64,000 bases of DNA from Thalassovita aquimarina (GCF_018219815.1 NZ_JADMKU010000004.1:220304-284303); one strand, 5' to 3'. Positions 27,315 through 36,886 are shown, counted from the first letter of the stretch. Notes: a model not told the origin generated them from the sequence alone. Made by a program: numbers and translations.

Positions 27315-28109
27315 ATGGAAAATGAAGCAATCATCAGACTCACCGTTTTTCTGGGCCTGTTCGCGATTTTCGCAGGCCTGGAAACACTGGCCCCGCGAAG
27401 AAAACGGACCCAGCCCAGGACGACCCGCTGGCTGACCAACTGGGTGATGCAGATCATCGACACGGTCACGCTGCGCGTACTGGCATTGGCGCTGCCGCTG
27501 TTGGCTGTGGGCGCGGCGATGGATGCGGGCCAGATGGGCTGGGGATTGTTCAACCGGATCGGCCTGCCCGGTTGGACAGAGGCCGTTCTGGCAATCCTGA
27601 TCCTCGATTTCGCGATCTGGTTCCAGCACCTGATCACCCACAAGATCCCGCTTCTGTGGCGGTTCCACCGGGTGCACCATGCCGACCGCGATATCGACGT
27701 GACCACGGCGATCCGCTTCCACCCGGTGGAAATCGCCTTTTCCATTCTGCTGAAGATCGGGCTGGTCTACCTGCTTGGCCCCTCGGCGCTGGCGGTGATC
27801 CTGTTCGAAATCATCCTCAACGGCACCGCCTTGTTCAACCACGCCAATATCCGCCTGCCGCTGGGGCTGGACGCGCTCGTGCGGCTGGCGCTGGTGACGC
27901 CGGACATGCACCGGGTACACCATTCGATCCACCGCGCGGAACATGACAGCAATTACGGCTTCGCCCTGTCGATCTGGGACCGGATTTTCCGTACCTACGT
28001 GGCGCAGCCGCAGGCGGGGCACGATGGCATGACCATCGGGTTGCAATGGCAGGATGACCGGCCCAGCAAACTGGGCTGGGCGCTGAGCCTGCCGTTTTTC
28101 CGCAAATGA
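27315..28109 (+). CDS. Sterol desaturase / fatty acid hydroxylase superfamily protein
   Basis: 264 residues, several membrane segments and the three di-iron His boxes: QHLITHK near residue 105, FHRVHHAD near 115, and MHRVHHSIH near 200. Members hydroxylate or desaturate lipids; in bacteria the substrate is usually an acyl chain or hopanoid/carotenoid-like lipid. Its stop overlaps the next gene by 4 bases, so it heads a three-gene coupled set with the ferredoxin-like protein and SixA. Confidence 0.9.
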   Translation: MENEAIIRLTVFLGLFAIFAGLETLAPRRKRTQPRTTRWLTNWVMQIIDTVTLRVLALALPLLAVGAAMDAGQMGWGLFNRIGLPGWTEAVLAILILDFAIWFQHLITHKIPLLWRFHRVHHADRDIDVTTAIRFHPVEIAFSILLKIGLVYLLGPSALAVILFEIILNGTALFNHANIRLPLGLDALVRLALVTPDMHRVHHSIHRAEHDSNYGFALSIWDRIFRTYVAQPQAGHDGMTIGLQWQDDRPSKLGWALSLPFFRK

Positions 28110-28744
28110 CGCTGTCCGGGATCGAAACCCGCGCCAACGACGTGGCGTTGAGCATTTTTGGCGCCCTTCACCCGGCCGATCTGGATGGGGTCGGAACGCT
28201 GATCCTGCTGGGACCGCGCGAACCGGGGTTCTGGGCAACGTTCACCGGCAGCCCTGAATACCGCGACGGGGCCCCCGACGCGCTGGACCGCTGGTCGGCC
28301 CGGGTGATCGGCGCGCTGGCCGGGGAAATCGGAGGGCGAGCCTTCTTCCCCTCCGACGGGCCGCCATATCATCCCTTCTTCCGCTGGGCGCTGGACAGCG
28401 GCCGGGCCTGGCAATCGCCGGTACGGCTGCTGGTGCATGACACGGCGGGTCTGTTCGCCTCCTATCGCGGCGCGATCGGGCTGGCCGAACGGTTGGACCT
28501 GCCGCCCGTCCCCGCCGCGTCGCCCTGCGACAACTGCACGGACATGCCCTGCCTGTCCGCCTGCCCCGCCGATGCAATGAGCGGGGAAGGCTATGACGTG
28601 CCCGCCTGCAAATCCTTCCTGCAAACCGATGCGGGGCGCGACTGTTTGATCGGCGGCTGCCTGGTGCGCTGCGCTTGCCCGGTCAGCCAGAGCTATGGCA
28701 GGCTAAAGGACCAATCCGCCTTTCACATGAGGGCCTTCCTGTGA
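28106..28744 (+). CDS. 4Fe-4S ferredoxin-like protein
   Basis: 212 residues. The C-terminal third has a cluster site CDNCTDMPCLSACP near residue 140 and further cysteines (ACKSFL, GRDCLIGGCLVRCACP) that could hold a second cluster. The N-terminal ~130 residues contain no motif I know. It could pass electrons to the upstream di-iron membrane enzyme, an inference from the ATGA coupling only. It is coupled to sixA by a GTGA overlap. Confidence 0.8.
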   Translation: MTLSGIETRANDVALSIFGALHPADLDGVGTLILLGPREPGFWATFTGSPEYRDGAPDALDRWSARVIGALAGEIGGRAFFPSDGPPYHPFFRWALDSGRAWQSPVRLLVHDTAGLFASYRGAIGLAERLDLPPVPAASPCDNCTDMPCLSACPADAMSGEGYDVPACKSFLQTDAGRDCLIGGCLVRCACPVSQSYGRLKDQSAFHMRAFL

Positions 28745-29235
28745 CCCTGCGGCTGATCCTGATGCGCCACGCGAAATCCGACTGGGACGACCCGTCGCTC
28801 ACCGATCACGCCCGCCGGCTGAACACGCGCGGCCGCGACGCGGCCAAGGCGATGGGCGACTGGCTGCGCGACAACGGATACCTGCCCGACCTGGTGCTCA
28901 GCTCCGACGCCGCCCGGACGGTGGAAACCTGCGACCGGCTGGGAATCAGCGCCGACACCCGGTTCCTGCGGGCGCTTTACCACGCCTCGCCGATGGACAT
29001 GATGCAGGTGCTGAGGCAGGGCGGCAACGCCAAGACCCTGCTGATGGTGGGGCACAATCCCGGTATCGCGGAATTCGCCGCCTCGCTGGCGGCCAAGGCG
29101 CCGGACGATCCCGATTTCGACCGCTACCCGACCTGCGCCACCACGGTGTTCGACCTGCCCATCGCCGGTTGGCAAGACGCCCTGTTCGGCGATGGGCAGG
29201 TCCGCGATTTCATCGTGCCGCGGCGGCTGGGCTAG
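28741..29235 (+). CDS. SixA-type histidine phosphatase
   Basis: 164 residues from a GTG that overlaps the preceding stop; this start gives LRLILMRHAKSDWDD, the catalytic RHG-family motif, at the N-terminus. Also seen: SSDAARTVETC near residue 60 and VGHNPGIAEF with the second catalytic His near 103. SixA removes phosphate from phosphohistidine proteins; E. coli SixA acts on ArcB and the PTS-Ntr phosphocarrier. It converges with, and overlaps by 26 bp, the EamA gene. Confidence 0.9.
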   Translation: MTLRLILMRHAKSDWDDPSLTDHARRLNTRGRDAAKAMGDWLRDNGYLPDLVLSSDAARTVETCDRLGISADTRFLRALYHASPMDMMQVLRQGGNAKTLLMVGHNPGIAEFAASLAAKAPDDPDFDRYPTCATTVFDLPIAGWQDALFGDGQVRDFIVPRRLG

Positions 29236-30097
29236 CGGTACGCATAGCCAGCACCCGCTGCGCCCGCTGCCCGGCCCAGACGCTCAGCAACACGATGCCC
29301 GCGCCCAGCATCTGCAGCGCCGACATCGCCTCCCCCAGAACCAGCCAGCCCAGCAGGACGGCGCTCAGCGGGCTGAGGAAGCCAAGGCCGGTGATCGCCG
29401 CCGGGCCCAGCTTGGCAATTCCGCGGAACCACAGGTAATAGGTCGCCGCCGCGCCGATCATGCTGAGCCAGCCGATGCCGATGGCGGCGTTCAGGTCGGG
29501 ACGCGGAAATCCCGGTTCCAGCCACAGCGCCAGCGGCAGCAGCAACAACCCGCCGGCGGTCAGCTGCCAGGCGGCAAAGGTGACCGGGGGAACAGGCGGC
29601 TGCCATTTGCGGGTCAGCACCACGCCCGCCGCCATCGATGCCGCCCCGATCAGTGCCGCGATCACGCCGAAGGGATCAAGCTGCGCATCGGGCCCGAGAA
29701 TCAGCAGCGCCACGCCCAGCATCCCGCTGATCGCCGACCAGACCGCCATTCCTGGGATTTGGCTGCCCAGCAGCAGATGCGCCAGACCCAGCACGATCAG
29801 CGGCTGCACCGCGCCCAGCGTGGCAGCGACGCCGCCCGGCAACAGGTAGGCCGCCGCGAACAGCGCCGCCCAAAAAATCGAGAAATTCAGCGCCCCCAGC
29901 ACCAACAGGCGCCCCAGCCAGTCCCGCCCCGGCAGGTGCCGCACCAGCGCCAGCAGGATCAGCCCCGCCAGCAGCGCGCGCAGCATGGCGACGGTCAGGG
30001 GAAAGCCATCGGGAAGAAGTTCGGTGGTTACGATATAGCTGCTGCCCCAGATCAGGGGCGCAAGGCCGGTCAGGGCCAGATCTGTTTGCCGTGACAT
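29210..30097 (-). CDS. EamA/DMT superfamily exporter
   Basis: 295 residues, ten predicted hydrophobic segments arranged as two EamA repeats (GLAPLIWGSSYIVTTELL at the start; GIGWLSMIGAAATYYLWF and LLGWLVLGEAMS in the second). Such proteins export small metabolites such as amino acids or drugs. It is divergent from a MarR regulator over an 88-bp region carrying two palindromes, so MarR-type repression and induction by the exported compound are likely. Confidence 0.9.
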   Translation of the reverse strand: MSRQTDLALTGLAPLIWGSSYIVTTELLPDGFPLTVAMLRALLAGLILLALVRHLPGRDWLGRLLVLGALNFSIFWAALFAAAYLLPGGVAATLGAVQPLIVLGLAHLLLGSQIPGMAVWSAISGMLGVALLILGPDAQLDPFGVIAALIGAASMAAGVVLTRKWQPPVPPVTFAAWQLTAGGLLLLPLALWLEPGFPRPDLNAAIGIGWLSMIGAAATYYLWFRGIAKLGPAAITGLGFLSPLSAVLLGWLVLGEAMSALQMLGAGIVLLSVWAGQRAQRVLAMRTASPAAAAR

Positions 30098-30119
30098 CTA
30101 CATGTCTCCTTGTCCATTT

Positions 30120-30163
30120 TATCTTGAGATCAAGATATTTCGAGAAGACTTGACGTCAAGATA
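30120..30163. promoter_or_regulatory. Paired palindromic operators between the EamA exporter and MarR genes
   Basis: Site 1 is TATCTTGA-GA-TCAAGATA (30120-30137). Site 2 is the perfect palindrome CTTGACGTCAAG (30149-30160), continuing to a further TCAAGATA half-site. The shared half-sites are spaced to bind two MarR dimers. Confidence 0.75.
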
Positions 30164-30185
30164 AATTCCGGGAAAACTGCTAACC

Positions 30186-30680
30186 ATGGATCACGTCGAC
30201 AAAATTCTGGCCCAGTGGCGGGCCGAACGCCCCGATCTGCAACTGCGCCCAATGGGATTGCTGGGGCGAATCAAGCGGCTCGGCTCTCACCTCGGGCAGG
30301 GGATGGACCGGGTTTTCACGGCCCACGGGCTGAACGCGGCCAGCTTCGACGTGCTGGCCACCCTGCGCCGCTCGGGCGCGCCCTACGCGCTGACGCCGTC
30401 GCAATTGATGGATTGGACGATGGTGACCTCGGGCACGATGACCAACCGGCTCGACCGGCTGGAAGCCAAGGGGTTGGTCAAGCGCGTCCGCTCGGAACAG
30501 GACGCGCGCAGCGTGACGGTGCAGCTGACCGAACAGGGGCTGGCACTGATCGAGGATTGCGTCACCGAACACGTCGCCAATCAGCACCGGCTGGCCGGGA
30601 CGCTGAGCGAGGCGGAACAGGTGGAGCTGGACCGGCTGCTGAGCAAATGGCTTGCCGGTTTCGAGCCCCCCGAGGACTGA
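30186..30680 (+). CDS. MarR family transcriptional regulator
   Basis: 164 residues with the MarR winged helix-turn-helix (about residues 40-125): DVLATLRRSG, LTPSQLMDWTMVTSGTMTNRLDRLEAKGLVKR (recognition helix) and SEQDARSVTVQLTEQG (wing). It most likely binds the twin palindromes just upstream, controlling itself and the divergent EamA exporter. The ligand is unknown. Confidence 0.93.
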   Translation: MDHVDKILAQWRAERPDLQLRPMGLLGRIKRLGSHLGQGMDRVFTAHGLNAASFDVLATLRRSGAPYALTPSQLMDWTMVTSGTMTNRLDRLEAKGLVKRVRSEQDARSVTVQLTEQGLALIEDCVTEHVANQHRLAGTLSEAEQVELDRLLSKWLAGFEPPED

Positions 30681-30698
30681 GGCCCGGCCAAAGAAAGA

Positions 30699-30721
30699 GG
30701 CGCGCCTCAGCGAAGCGCGCC
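30699..30721 (-). terminator. Intrinsic terminator of the bzt operon
   Basis: GGCGCGC at 30699-30705 and 30715-30721 forms a stem; the minus strand continues TCTTTCTTTGG. It lies 36 bp after bztD. Confidence 0.65.
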
Positions 30722-30757
30722 CTGAAGGGGCGACGGGCGCCCCCGGTTTTTCGAAAC

Positions 30758-31549
30758 TCAGTGTCCCAGGATTTGGCTCAGGAACAGCTTGGTCCGCTCG
30801 CTTTGCGGGTTGTTGAAGAACTCTTCCGGTTCGTTCTGTTCCACGATCTGGCCCTGGTCCATGAAGATCACCCGGTTGGCCACCTGCCGCGCGAAACCCA
30901 TTTCGTGGGTCACGCAAAGCATGGTCATGCCTTCCTCGGCCAGCTCGATCATGGTGTCGAGCACTTCCTTGATCATCTCGGGGTCCAGCGCCGAGGTCGG
31001 TTCGTCGAACAGCATGATCCGCGGCTTCATGCACAGCGACCGCGCAATCGCCACCCGCTGCTGCTGACCGCCCGACAACTGGCCGGGATACTTGTCGGCC
31101 TGTTCGGGAATCTTGACCTTTTCAAGGAAATGCATCGCCGTCTCGATCGCCTCTTTCCGGGGCGTCTTGCGCACCCAGATCGGTGCCAGCGTGCAGTTTT
31201 CCAGGATGGTCAGGTGCGGGAACAGATTGAAGTGCTGGAAACACATCCCGACCTCGGACCGGATCTTGTCGATATTCTTCAGATCCGAGGTCAGTTCGGT
31301 CCCGTCCACCACGATACGGCCCTGCTGGTGTTCCTCAAGCCGGTTGATACAGCGGATCAGGGTCGATTTGCCCGACCCGGACGGGCCGGCAATGACGATC
31401 CGTTCGCCCTGGTTCACCGTGAGGTTGATGTCGCGCAGCACGTGAAAAGAACCGTACCACTTGTTCATGTTGTTGATTTCGATGGCGATCTCATCCGAGA
31501 CTTTCATCTTCGAACGGTCGATGTCGCGTTCAATCGCAAGATCAGACAT
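30758..31549 (-). CDS. bztD: Glutamate/glutamine/aspartate/asparagine ABC transporter ATP-binding protein
   Basis: 263 residues, polar amino acid ABC ATPase: Walker [14 protein letters not shown] near residue 60, Q-loop region [13 protein letters not shown], signature [15 protein letters not shown] near 155, Walker [15 protein letters not shown] and the H-loop CVTHEMGF. It powers the BztB/BztC permease. It is the last gene of bztABCD, 12 bp after bztC. Confidence 0.95.
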   Translation of the reverse strand: MSDLAIERDIDRSKMKVSDEIAIEINNMNKWYGSFHVLRDINLTVNQGERIVIAGPSGSGKSTLIRCINRLEEHQQGRIVVDGTELTSDLKNIDKIRSEVGMCFQHFNLFPHLTILENCTLAPIWVRKTPRKEAIETAMHFLEKVKIPEQADKYPGQLSGGQQQRVAIARSLCMKPRIMLFDEPTSALDPEMIKEVLDTMIELAEEGMTMLCVTHEMGFARQVANRVIFMDQGQIVEQNEPEEFFNNPQSERTKLFLSQILGH

Positions 31550-31561
31550 AGCGTGATCTCC

Positions 31562-32863
31562 TTAATGATGGTCGGTTCTGAGCTTGCGCTCGAGATACAT
31601 GGAGTAGCGGGACATGGAGAAACAGAAGACGAAGAACATCAACGCGATGAAACCGTAGAGTTCCCACACGATCCCGTTCCAATCCGAATCCGCACGGATG
31701 GCATTGCTGAGCCCCAGCGGGTCCAGCAGCCCGATCACCGACACCAGCGTGGTGTCCTTGAATAGGCCGATGAAGGTGGACACGATACCGGGGATCGAAA
31801 TCTTCAGCGCCTGCGGCATGATGATCAGCCGCTGTGACTGCCAGTAGTTCAGCCCCAGACTGTCGGCGCCTTCGTACTGCCCCTTCGGCAGCGCCGCCAG
31901 ACCGCCGCGGATCACCTCGGCCATGTAAGCCGATGCGAACAGCGTCGCCATGATGATCACCCGCATGATGATGTCGAAATTCGTGCCCGGCGGCATGAAG
32001 ATGTTCAACAGCGTCGAGGCCACGAACAACAACGTGATCAGCGGCACGCCCCGGATGAATTCGATGAATCCCACGCAAAGCGATTTCACGATCAACAGGT
32101 CCGATTGCCGCCCCAGGGCCAGGACGATACCGATGGGCAGCGAACAGGCGATGGCGACGACGCCGATGGTGATCGACAGCATCATGCCGCCGAAGTTCCG
32201 GCTATCGACCGGTTCGACACCGATCGGAAGGATCGCCGTCAGCCCCCCCGTGACGGGCGCGGCCAGGAACAGCCACCAGATCACCGCGGCAACCACCGCC
32301 GAAATCACGGCCGCAAGGCTGCCTGCGGCCTTCTCCACCGCCTTGTAGACGAAATAACCGATGACGAAACCGGCTGCCGCCGAAAGCGCCCCCCAGATCG
32401 TGCCGCCCCACAGCAGGAACGGCATGATGAAAGGATAGGCCGCGGTCAGATAGATCAGCTTGCCGGGAACCTTGTCGGAAAACAGCACCGGCGCCAGCGC
32501 CACGGCCAGCAGGATGAAGGCCAGGATCGGCCGCCAGTAGGATTCCGGCGGGTAGAAGCCGAACAGCAACTGCACCCAGCGGTCGCGGATCACGCCCCAG
32601 CAGGCGCCATGCCCTTCATGGCCCAGCCCGGTCGCGATTTCACGGCATTCGTTCAGCGACGTCGCGCTCCAGGTGGGCGACCAGGCCCAGCCCAGCAGCG
32701 ACCCGACGACGGAGAAGATGAACAGGCCCGAAATCACGGTCAGGACCGAATTGAGCCAACCCGAGAACAGGTTTTCGCGCATCCAGCCGATGACGCCGAC
32801 GGAACTTGCCGGCGGCTCCTGCTGGGGCAGCATTTCAGTGCGGACAAAGGAAATATCGCTCAT
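31562..32863 (-). CDS. bztC: Glutamate/glutamine/aspartate/asparagine ABC transporter permease
   Basis: 433 residues, long for an amino acid permease, as known for BztC/AapM. The N-terminal half has several extra membrane segments; the C-terminal ~210 residues are the HisM-type permease domain with the coupling motif EVIRGGLAALPKGQYEGADSLG (EAA loop, near residue 320). It is separated from bztB by one base, so it is co-translated. Confidence 0.94.
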   Translation of the reverse strand: MSDISFVRTEMLPQQEPPASSVGVIGWMRENLFSGWLNSVLTVISGLFIFSVVGSLLGWAWSPTWSATSLNECREIATGLGHEGHGACWGVIRDRWVQLLFGFYPPESYWRPILAFILLAVALAPVLFSDKVPGKLIYLTAAYPFIMPFLLWGGTIWGALSAAAGFVIGYFVYKAVEKAAGSLAAVISAVVAAVIWWLFLAAPVTGGLTAILPIGVEPVDSRNFGGMMLSITIGVVAIACSLPIGIVLALGRQSDLLIVKSLCVGFIEFIRGVPLITLLFVASTLLNIFMPPGTNFDIIMRVIIMATLFASAYMAEVIRGGLAALPKGQYEGADSLGLNYWQSQRLIIMPQALKISIPGIVSTFIGLFKDTTLVSVIGLLDPLGLSNAIRADSDWNGIVWELYGFIALMFFVFCFSMSRYSMYLERKLRTDHH

Positions 32864-32864
32864 C

Positions 32865-34133
32865 TTACCGCTCCACCAGTTTTACACGATTGTTGTACCA
32901 GTTCATCACCACCGAGATGCCCAGGCTGATCGCCAGGTAAATCAGCATGCCCAGCAGAACCGTTTCCAGCTCGCGACCGGTCTGGTTCAGGGTGATGCCC
33001 ATCAGGGTCCCCGTCAGGTCCATGTAACCCACGGCGATGGCCAGCGACGAGTTCTTGGTCAGGTTAAGGTACTGCGAAATTAGCGGCGGGATGATGACCC
33101 GCAATGCCTGCGGCAGGATCACCAGGCTCATGATCCGTTTGGGGCGCAGCCCAAGCGCGGCGGCGGCTTCGGTTTGGCCCTTGGAAATGGCCAGGATGCC
33201 GGCGCGCACGTTTTCCGCGATGAAGGCGGCGGTATAAAGCGACAATGCCAGCCACAGCGCGATCAGCGAATTGCGCATGTGGATACCGCCCCGGAAGTTG
33301 AAGCCTTTCAGTTCCGGGTAACCCAGGTGGAAACCCAGGGCGACGAACACAGCCAGAACCGGCAGCGCGACAACGGCCAGGCTCAGGTACCAGGTGGTCG
33401 GACGAACGCCGGTGGCTTCCTGGATGCGGTTGGCGCGGGTCTTGATCTTGTGCCGCACGAACAGCCCCAGACCAAGCGCGACCAGGAACGCGATCAGGTC
33501 CAGCGAGATATCGAAGCGGAAACTTGAAGCGCCGAACAAGTGAACATCGCCCAGGCTGTTGGAAAACAGCGGCTCGGGCACGTAGACACCGCGATTGGTG
33601 ACCGCGACGGTATCGAGCACCTTCATCGTCGCTTCGGGGTTATCGCCCCGGAAGTCCCTTGGCGCCGGCAAGGTTTCGATCAGGACCGCCATCGCAAACA
33701 CGATCCACAACAGAACCGGCACGTTGCGGAAAGTTTCCACATAGATCGTCATCAGCTTGGCGATCAGCCAGTTCTTGGACAGTCGCAGAACGCCTATGAT
33801 CACGCCCAGAATGGTCGCCGTGACACACCCCATTACCGCCACGAGCAACGTGTTTAGCAAGCCGATGACAGCGGCGCGCAAATGGGTGTTCTGGTTGTCG
33901 TAATCGATCAGCCGCTGGTTGATGTCATACCCCGCGGGTTCGCTGAGAAAGCGGAAACTGGGTTCCTTACCCAGGTCCTGCAAGTTCTGTGCGGTATTGC
34001 TAATCAGCCAGCCGATCAGAATCATGAACCCGATCATGGCGACGACCTGAATGGTCATCGACCGGTACCGGGTGTCGTAAATCAGCATAGATAGCCGGAA
34101 CGACTCCTTGGGAGGGTCGGTGAGTGTTGTCAT
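32865..34133 (-). CDS. bztB: Glutamate/glutamine/aspartate/asparagine ABC transporter permease
   Basis: 422 residues, BztB/AapQ type. Membrane segments occur throughout. The EAA coupling loop is ENVRAGILAISKGQTEAAAALG near residue 320, and LRVIIPPLISQYLNLTKNSSLAIAVGY follows. It pairs with BztC to form the channel. An intercistronic hairpin separates it from bztA, which likely keeps binding-protein levels above those of the membrane parts. Confidence 0.94.
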   Translation of the reverse strand: MTTLTDPPKESFRLSMLIYDTRYRSMTIQVVAMIGFMILIGWLISNTAQNLQDLGKEPSFRFLSEPAGYDINQRLIDYDNQNTHLRAAVIGLLNTLLVAVMGCVTATILGVIIGVLRLSKNWLIAKLMTIYVETFRNVPVLLWIVFAMAVLIETLPAPRDFRGDNPEATMKVLDTVAVTNRGVYVPEPLFSNSLGDVHLFGASSFRFDISLDLIAFLVALGLGLFVRHKIKTRANRIQEATGVRPTTWYLSLAVVALPVLAVFVALGFHLGYPELKGFNFRGGIHMRNSLIALWLALSLYTAAFIAENVRAGILAISKGQTEAAAALGLRPKRIMSLVILPQALRVIIPPLISQYLNLTKNSSLAIAVGYMDLTGTLMGITLNQTGRELETVLLGMLIYLAISLGISVVMNWYNNRVKLVER

Positions 34134-34218
34134 CTGGGATGTTCCCCGTCTATTCGACCTTATTCTTTTTCGTGGCCTCTGGGGCCGGTGGTCGATCTTT
34201 TCAGACTATATTCATGGT

Positions 34219-34248
34219 CGAAGGGCGCAGCTTGTGCCGCGCCCTTCG
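34219..34248 (-). other. Intercistronic hairpin between bztA and bztB
   Basis: CGAAGGGCGC and its complement GCGCCCTTCG flank a 10-base loop. No T tract follows on the minus strand, so it is more likely an mRNA-stabilising or partially attenuating stem than a full terminator. Confidence 0.5.
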
Positions 34249-34259
34249 GGTGTCGTGGA

Positions 34260-35276
34260 TTAACGGAACGGCGGTGCGTAGAGCAGGCCACCTTCGGTCC
34301 ACTGCGCGTTCAGACCGCGCGCAAGGCCGATCGGGGTGGATTCGCCAATGTTCTTTTCGAACAGTTCGCCGTAGTTGCCGCCCGCAACGATCGCGTTCTT
34401 GGCCCAGTCCTTGTCCAGACCCAGCATTTCGCCCAAGGTACCTTCGGTCCCCAGCATACGGTTGATTTCCGGGTTGTTGGTACCCTTCGACAGCTCTTCG
34501 ATATTGGCCGAAGTGATGCCCAGCTCTTCACCCGCGATCAGCGCGTTCAAGGTCCAGCGCACAACGTCGCCCCATTCGTTGTCGCCGTGACGGACCAGCG
34601 GGCCCAGCGGCTCTTTCGAAATGATTTCGGGCAGCACCACATAGTTGCCCGGGTTCTCGAAGGTGGCGCGGGTCGCGGCCAGACCGGAGGCATCGGTGGT
34701 GTACACGTCGCAGGCACCAGCTAGGAACTGCTGCTGCGCTTCGGCGTTGGTTTCGATCGGAACCGGCTCGTAGCTGATATTGTTCGCGCGGAAGAAATCC
34801 GCCAGGTTCAGCTCGGTCGTGGTACCGGTCTGGATGCAAACGGTAGCGCCGTCCAGTTCCTTGGCAGACGAAACTCCCAGTTCCTTGGGGACCATGAAGC
34901 CCTGACCGTCGTAGTAGTTCACACCGACGAATTCGAACTTCAGGTCGACATCGCGCGAAAAGGTCCAGGTGGTGTTCCGGGCCAGCATGTCCACTTCGCC
35001 AGAAGCCAGGGCGGTGAAACGTGTCTTACCGGTGGTCGGAACGAATTCAACGGCTTCCGGGTCGCCCAGAACCGCAGCGGCAACAGCCCGGCAGACGCCG
35101 ACGTCGAAGCCATCCCAGTGGCCATTCGCGTCAGGCGCAGCGAAACCGACGAGACCCGTGGTCACACCGCAGTTAAGCTTGCCACGAGCCTTCACATCGT
35201 CGAGCGTCCCGGCTGCCGCGGCACCAGCTGCCAGCCCGGCAACGGTCAGCGCGCCAAGAAATACGGATTTTTTCAT
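34260..35276 (-). CDS. bztA: Glutamate/glutamine/aspartate/asparagine-binding periplasmic protein
   Basis: 338 residues from the ATG at 35276, preceded by GAAGAGG. The N-terminal signal peptide (MKKSVFLGALTVAGLAAGA) ends near residue 22, then the family SBP_bac_3 fold begins (LDDVKARGKLNCGVTTG, GFDVGVCRAVAAAVLG, CIQTGTTTELNLADFF, YTTDASGLAATRA). It captures acidic amino acids and their amides for BztBCD. A longer frame from 35396 lacks a signal peptide at its start and is rejected. Confidence 0.95.
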   Translation of the reverse strand: MKKSVFLGALTVAGLAAGAAAAGTLDDVKARGKLNCGVTTGLVGFAAPDANGHWDGFDVGVCRAVAAAVLGDPEAVEFVPTTGKTRFTALASGEVDMLARNTTWTFSRDVDLKFEFVGVNYYDGQGFMVPKELGVSSAKELDGATVCIQTGTTTELNLADFFRANNISYEPVPIETNAEAQQQFLAGACDVYTTDASGLAATRATFENPGNYVVLPEIISKEPLGPLVRHGDNEWGDVVRWTLNALIAGEELGITSANIEELSKGTNNPEINRMLGTEGTLGEMLGLDKDWAKNAIVAGGNYGELFEKNIGESTPIGLARGLNAQWTEGGLLYAPPFR

Positions 35277-35489
35277 GTTTACCTCTTCCTGATTTTCCAC
35301 CCTGTGACTGGGCGTTTTTTCCGATCCCTTGAAGAGATCGTGAACGAAAATGACGGGGGTGGCCCCCGGCAATGACAAAACTTTGGGCGAATTCATCGCG
35401 AAAGGTCAAGTCACAGATCAAGAAAAGCGAAGGGTAAGAAGGGCTTCCCTAAGGTAAAGAAGACCCCCTTTGATGGCAAAAAGGGCGGA

Positions 35490-36206
35490 TCACGTTTCCG
35501 CGCAGAAATCGAAGTACCGCTTGGCGTGCAGGAATTCGCCGCGCTTGAATTCGGCTTGCTCCTCGGCCTCTTCGTCGATGCCCCACTGTTCCGCCTGCCA
35601 ATCCTCATCTATCCGGGAAAGCTGCCAAATCCGGTCGATATCGCAATAGTCGCGCGCCGCCGCGAAGGCCAGGATCAACGACCCGGAAATGCCGACCAGA
35701 TCGTGGAATGCCGCCAGCCGGAAATCATCCATGTTCCGCACAATATCCCGCATCACGGTGAGGGCCGTATCGCTTTGGGCAACATGCATCACCCCGGCGC
35801 CGACCTGCAGCCGGGCCCCGATACTTTTTGCGGCCCAGTCCAAAACCGGATCCCACGCTTCTTTCTGCCGTGTGATCAGTTCCTGTGGCGACGTCGCGCG
35901 GTAACACAGCAGATCGGTCCCGCCGTATTCCGCCAGCATGTCGGCAACCTCGCGATGCTGCACCGCCACCTTGTCGAGCGCCGAATTCGAGGTCCGGGTG
36001 AACGGCATCTTGGACGGATCGATTTCGCCGTCCTGGGCGTTCCATTCGGCGGCGACTTCGCGGGCCAGACCCTGTGTCGGCAGAACCATTAGTGTCTTGG
36101 CCGGGGTCCGCACGGGACGCCCGTCCAGTTCGACCAGCCAGCCGCCGGTTTCGGCCTCGGCGGGCGTTGCTTCGCTCCAGAACCGTTTTGCCTTGAGAAT
36201 GCTCAT
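35490..36206 (-). CDS. ATP12-family F1-ATPase assembly chaperone
   Basis: 238 residues. The homolog in mitochondria holds the F1 alpha subunit during assembly. Seen: AKRFWSEATPAE at the N-terminus, LDGRPVRTPAKTLMVLPT near residue 25, ADMLAEYGGTDLLCYRA near 95, WDPVLDWAAKSIGARL and the acidic C-terminal EWxIDEEAEEQAEF region. Start 36206 is set by the ATGA overlap with the upstream HAD gene. The family is largely confined to alphaproteobacteria and mitochondria. Confidence 0.92.
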   Translation of the reverse strand: MSILKAKRFWSEATPAEAETGGWLVELDGRPVRTPAKTLMVLPTQGLAREVAAEWNAQDGEIDPSKMPFTRTSNSALDKVAVQHREVADMLAEYGGTDLLCYRATSPQELITRQKEAWDPVLDWAAKSIGARLQVGAGVMHVAQSDTALTVMRDIVRNMDDFRLAAFHDLVGISGSLILAFAAARDYCDIDRIWQLSRIDEDWQAEQWGIDEEAEEQAEFKRGEFLHAKRYFDFCAET

Positions 36207-36886
36207 CTTTCGCTCTCCCATACTCGGTCGATTGCTGCGGGCAGATCGCGGAAATCGTGGATCACCGCGTCGGCATGCGGGTCCAGGTCCTCGGGCCGGT
36301 GATAGCCCCAGCCGACGCCCAATGCCCGCACCCCGGCGGCGCGGGCCATCTGCATGTCGAAACTGGTATCGCCGATTATCACCGCGTTTTCCGGCGCCAC
36401 CCCGGTTTCCGCTAGCGCCGTCAGCACCATCGAGGGGTGCGGTTTGGACGGGTGATGATCCGACACCTGCTGGGTCAGGAACATTTCCGTCATACCGTGA
36501 CCGGCCAGCAGCGCATCGAGGCCCCGACGCGATTTCCCCGTCGCCACGCCCAGCAGGTAGTGATCGATCCCCGCCAACTGGTCCAGCACGTCGCGCGCAT
36601 ACGGGTAAAACGGCGAACTTTTCTGCGATCCCTGCGCCGCGCGCAGCTCCATATAGGCCGCCTTGTACGCCTCAACCATGCGGTCATGGGCGGGCGTATC
36701 CAGCCCCGGTGCGAGCTTCGGCATCGCCACCTCCAGCGACAGCCCAACGATGCCGAGAATCGCTTCACGCGTCGGCGCATCTAGTCCCTCGGCCTCGAAG
36801 GCGCGGGTCATCGAGGCGATGATATCGCCCTGGCTGTCGACCAGCGTGCCATCGACATCGAACAGGATCAGCCGCAATTCGCTCAC
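36203..36886 (-). CDS. HAD-IA family hydrolase, phosphoglycolate phosphatase-like
   Basis: 227 residues: nucleophile motif LFDVDGTLVDS at the N-terminus, VATGKSRRGLDALL (motif II, near residue 115), KPHPSMVL (motif III) and GDTSFDMQMARAAG (motif IV, near 170). The substrate is probably a small sugar or glycol phosphate. It overlaps rluC upstream and the ATP12 gene downstream by 4 bases each. Confidence 0.9.
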   Translation of the reverse strand: MSELRLILFDVDGTLVDSQGDIIASMTRAFEAEGLDAPTREAILGIVGLSLEVAMPKLAPGLDTPAHDRMVEAYKAAYMELRAAQGSQKSSPFYPYARDVLDQLAGIDHYLLGVATGKSRRGLDALLAGHGMTEMFLTQQVSDHHPSKPHPSMVLTALAETGVAPENAVIIGDTSFDMQMARAAGVRALGVGWGYHRPEDLDPHADAVIHDFRDLPAAIDRVWESER

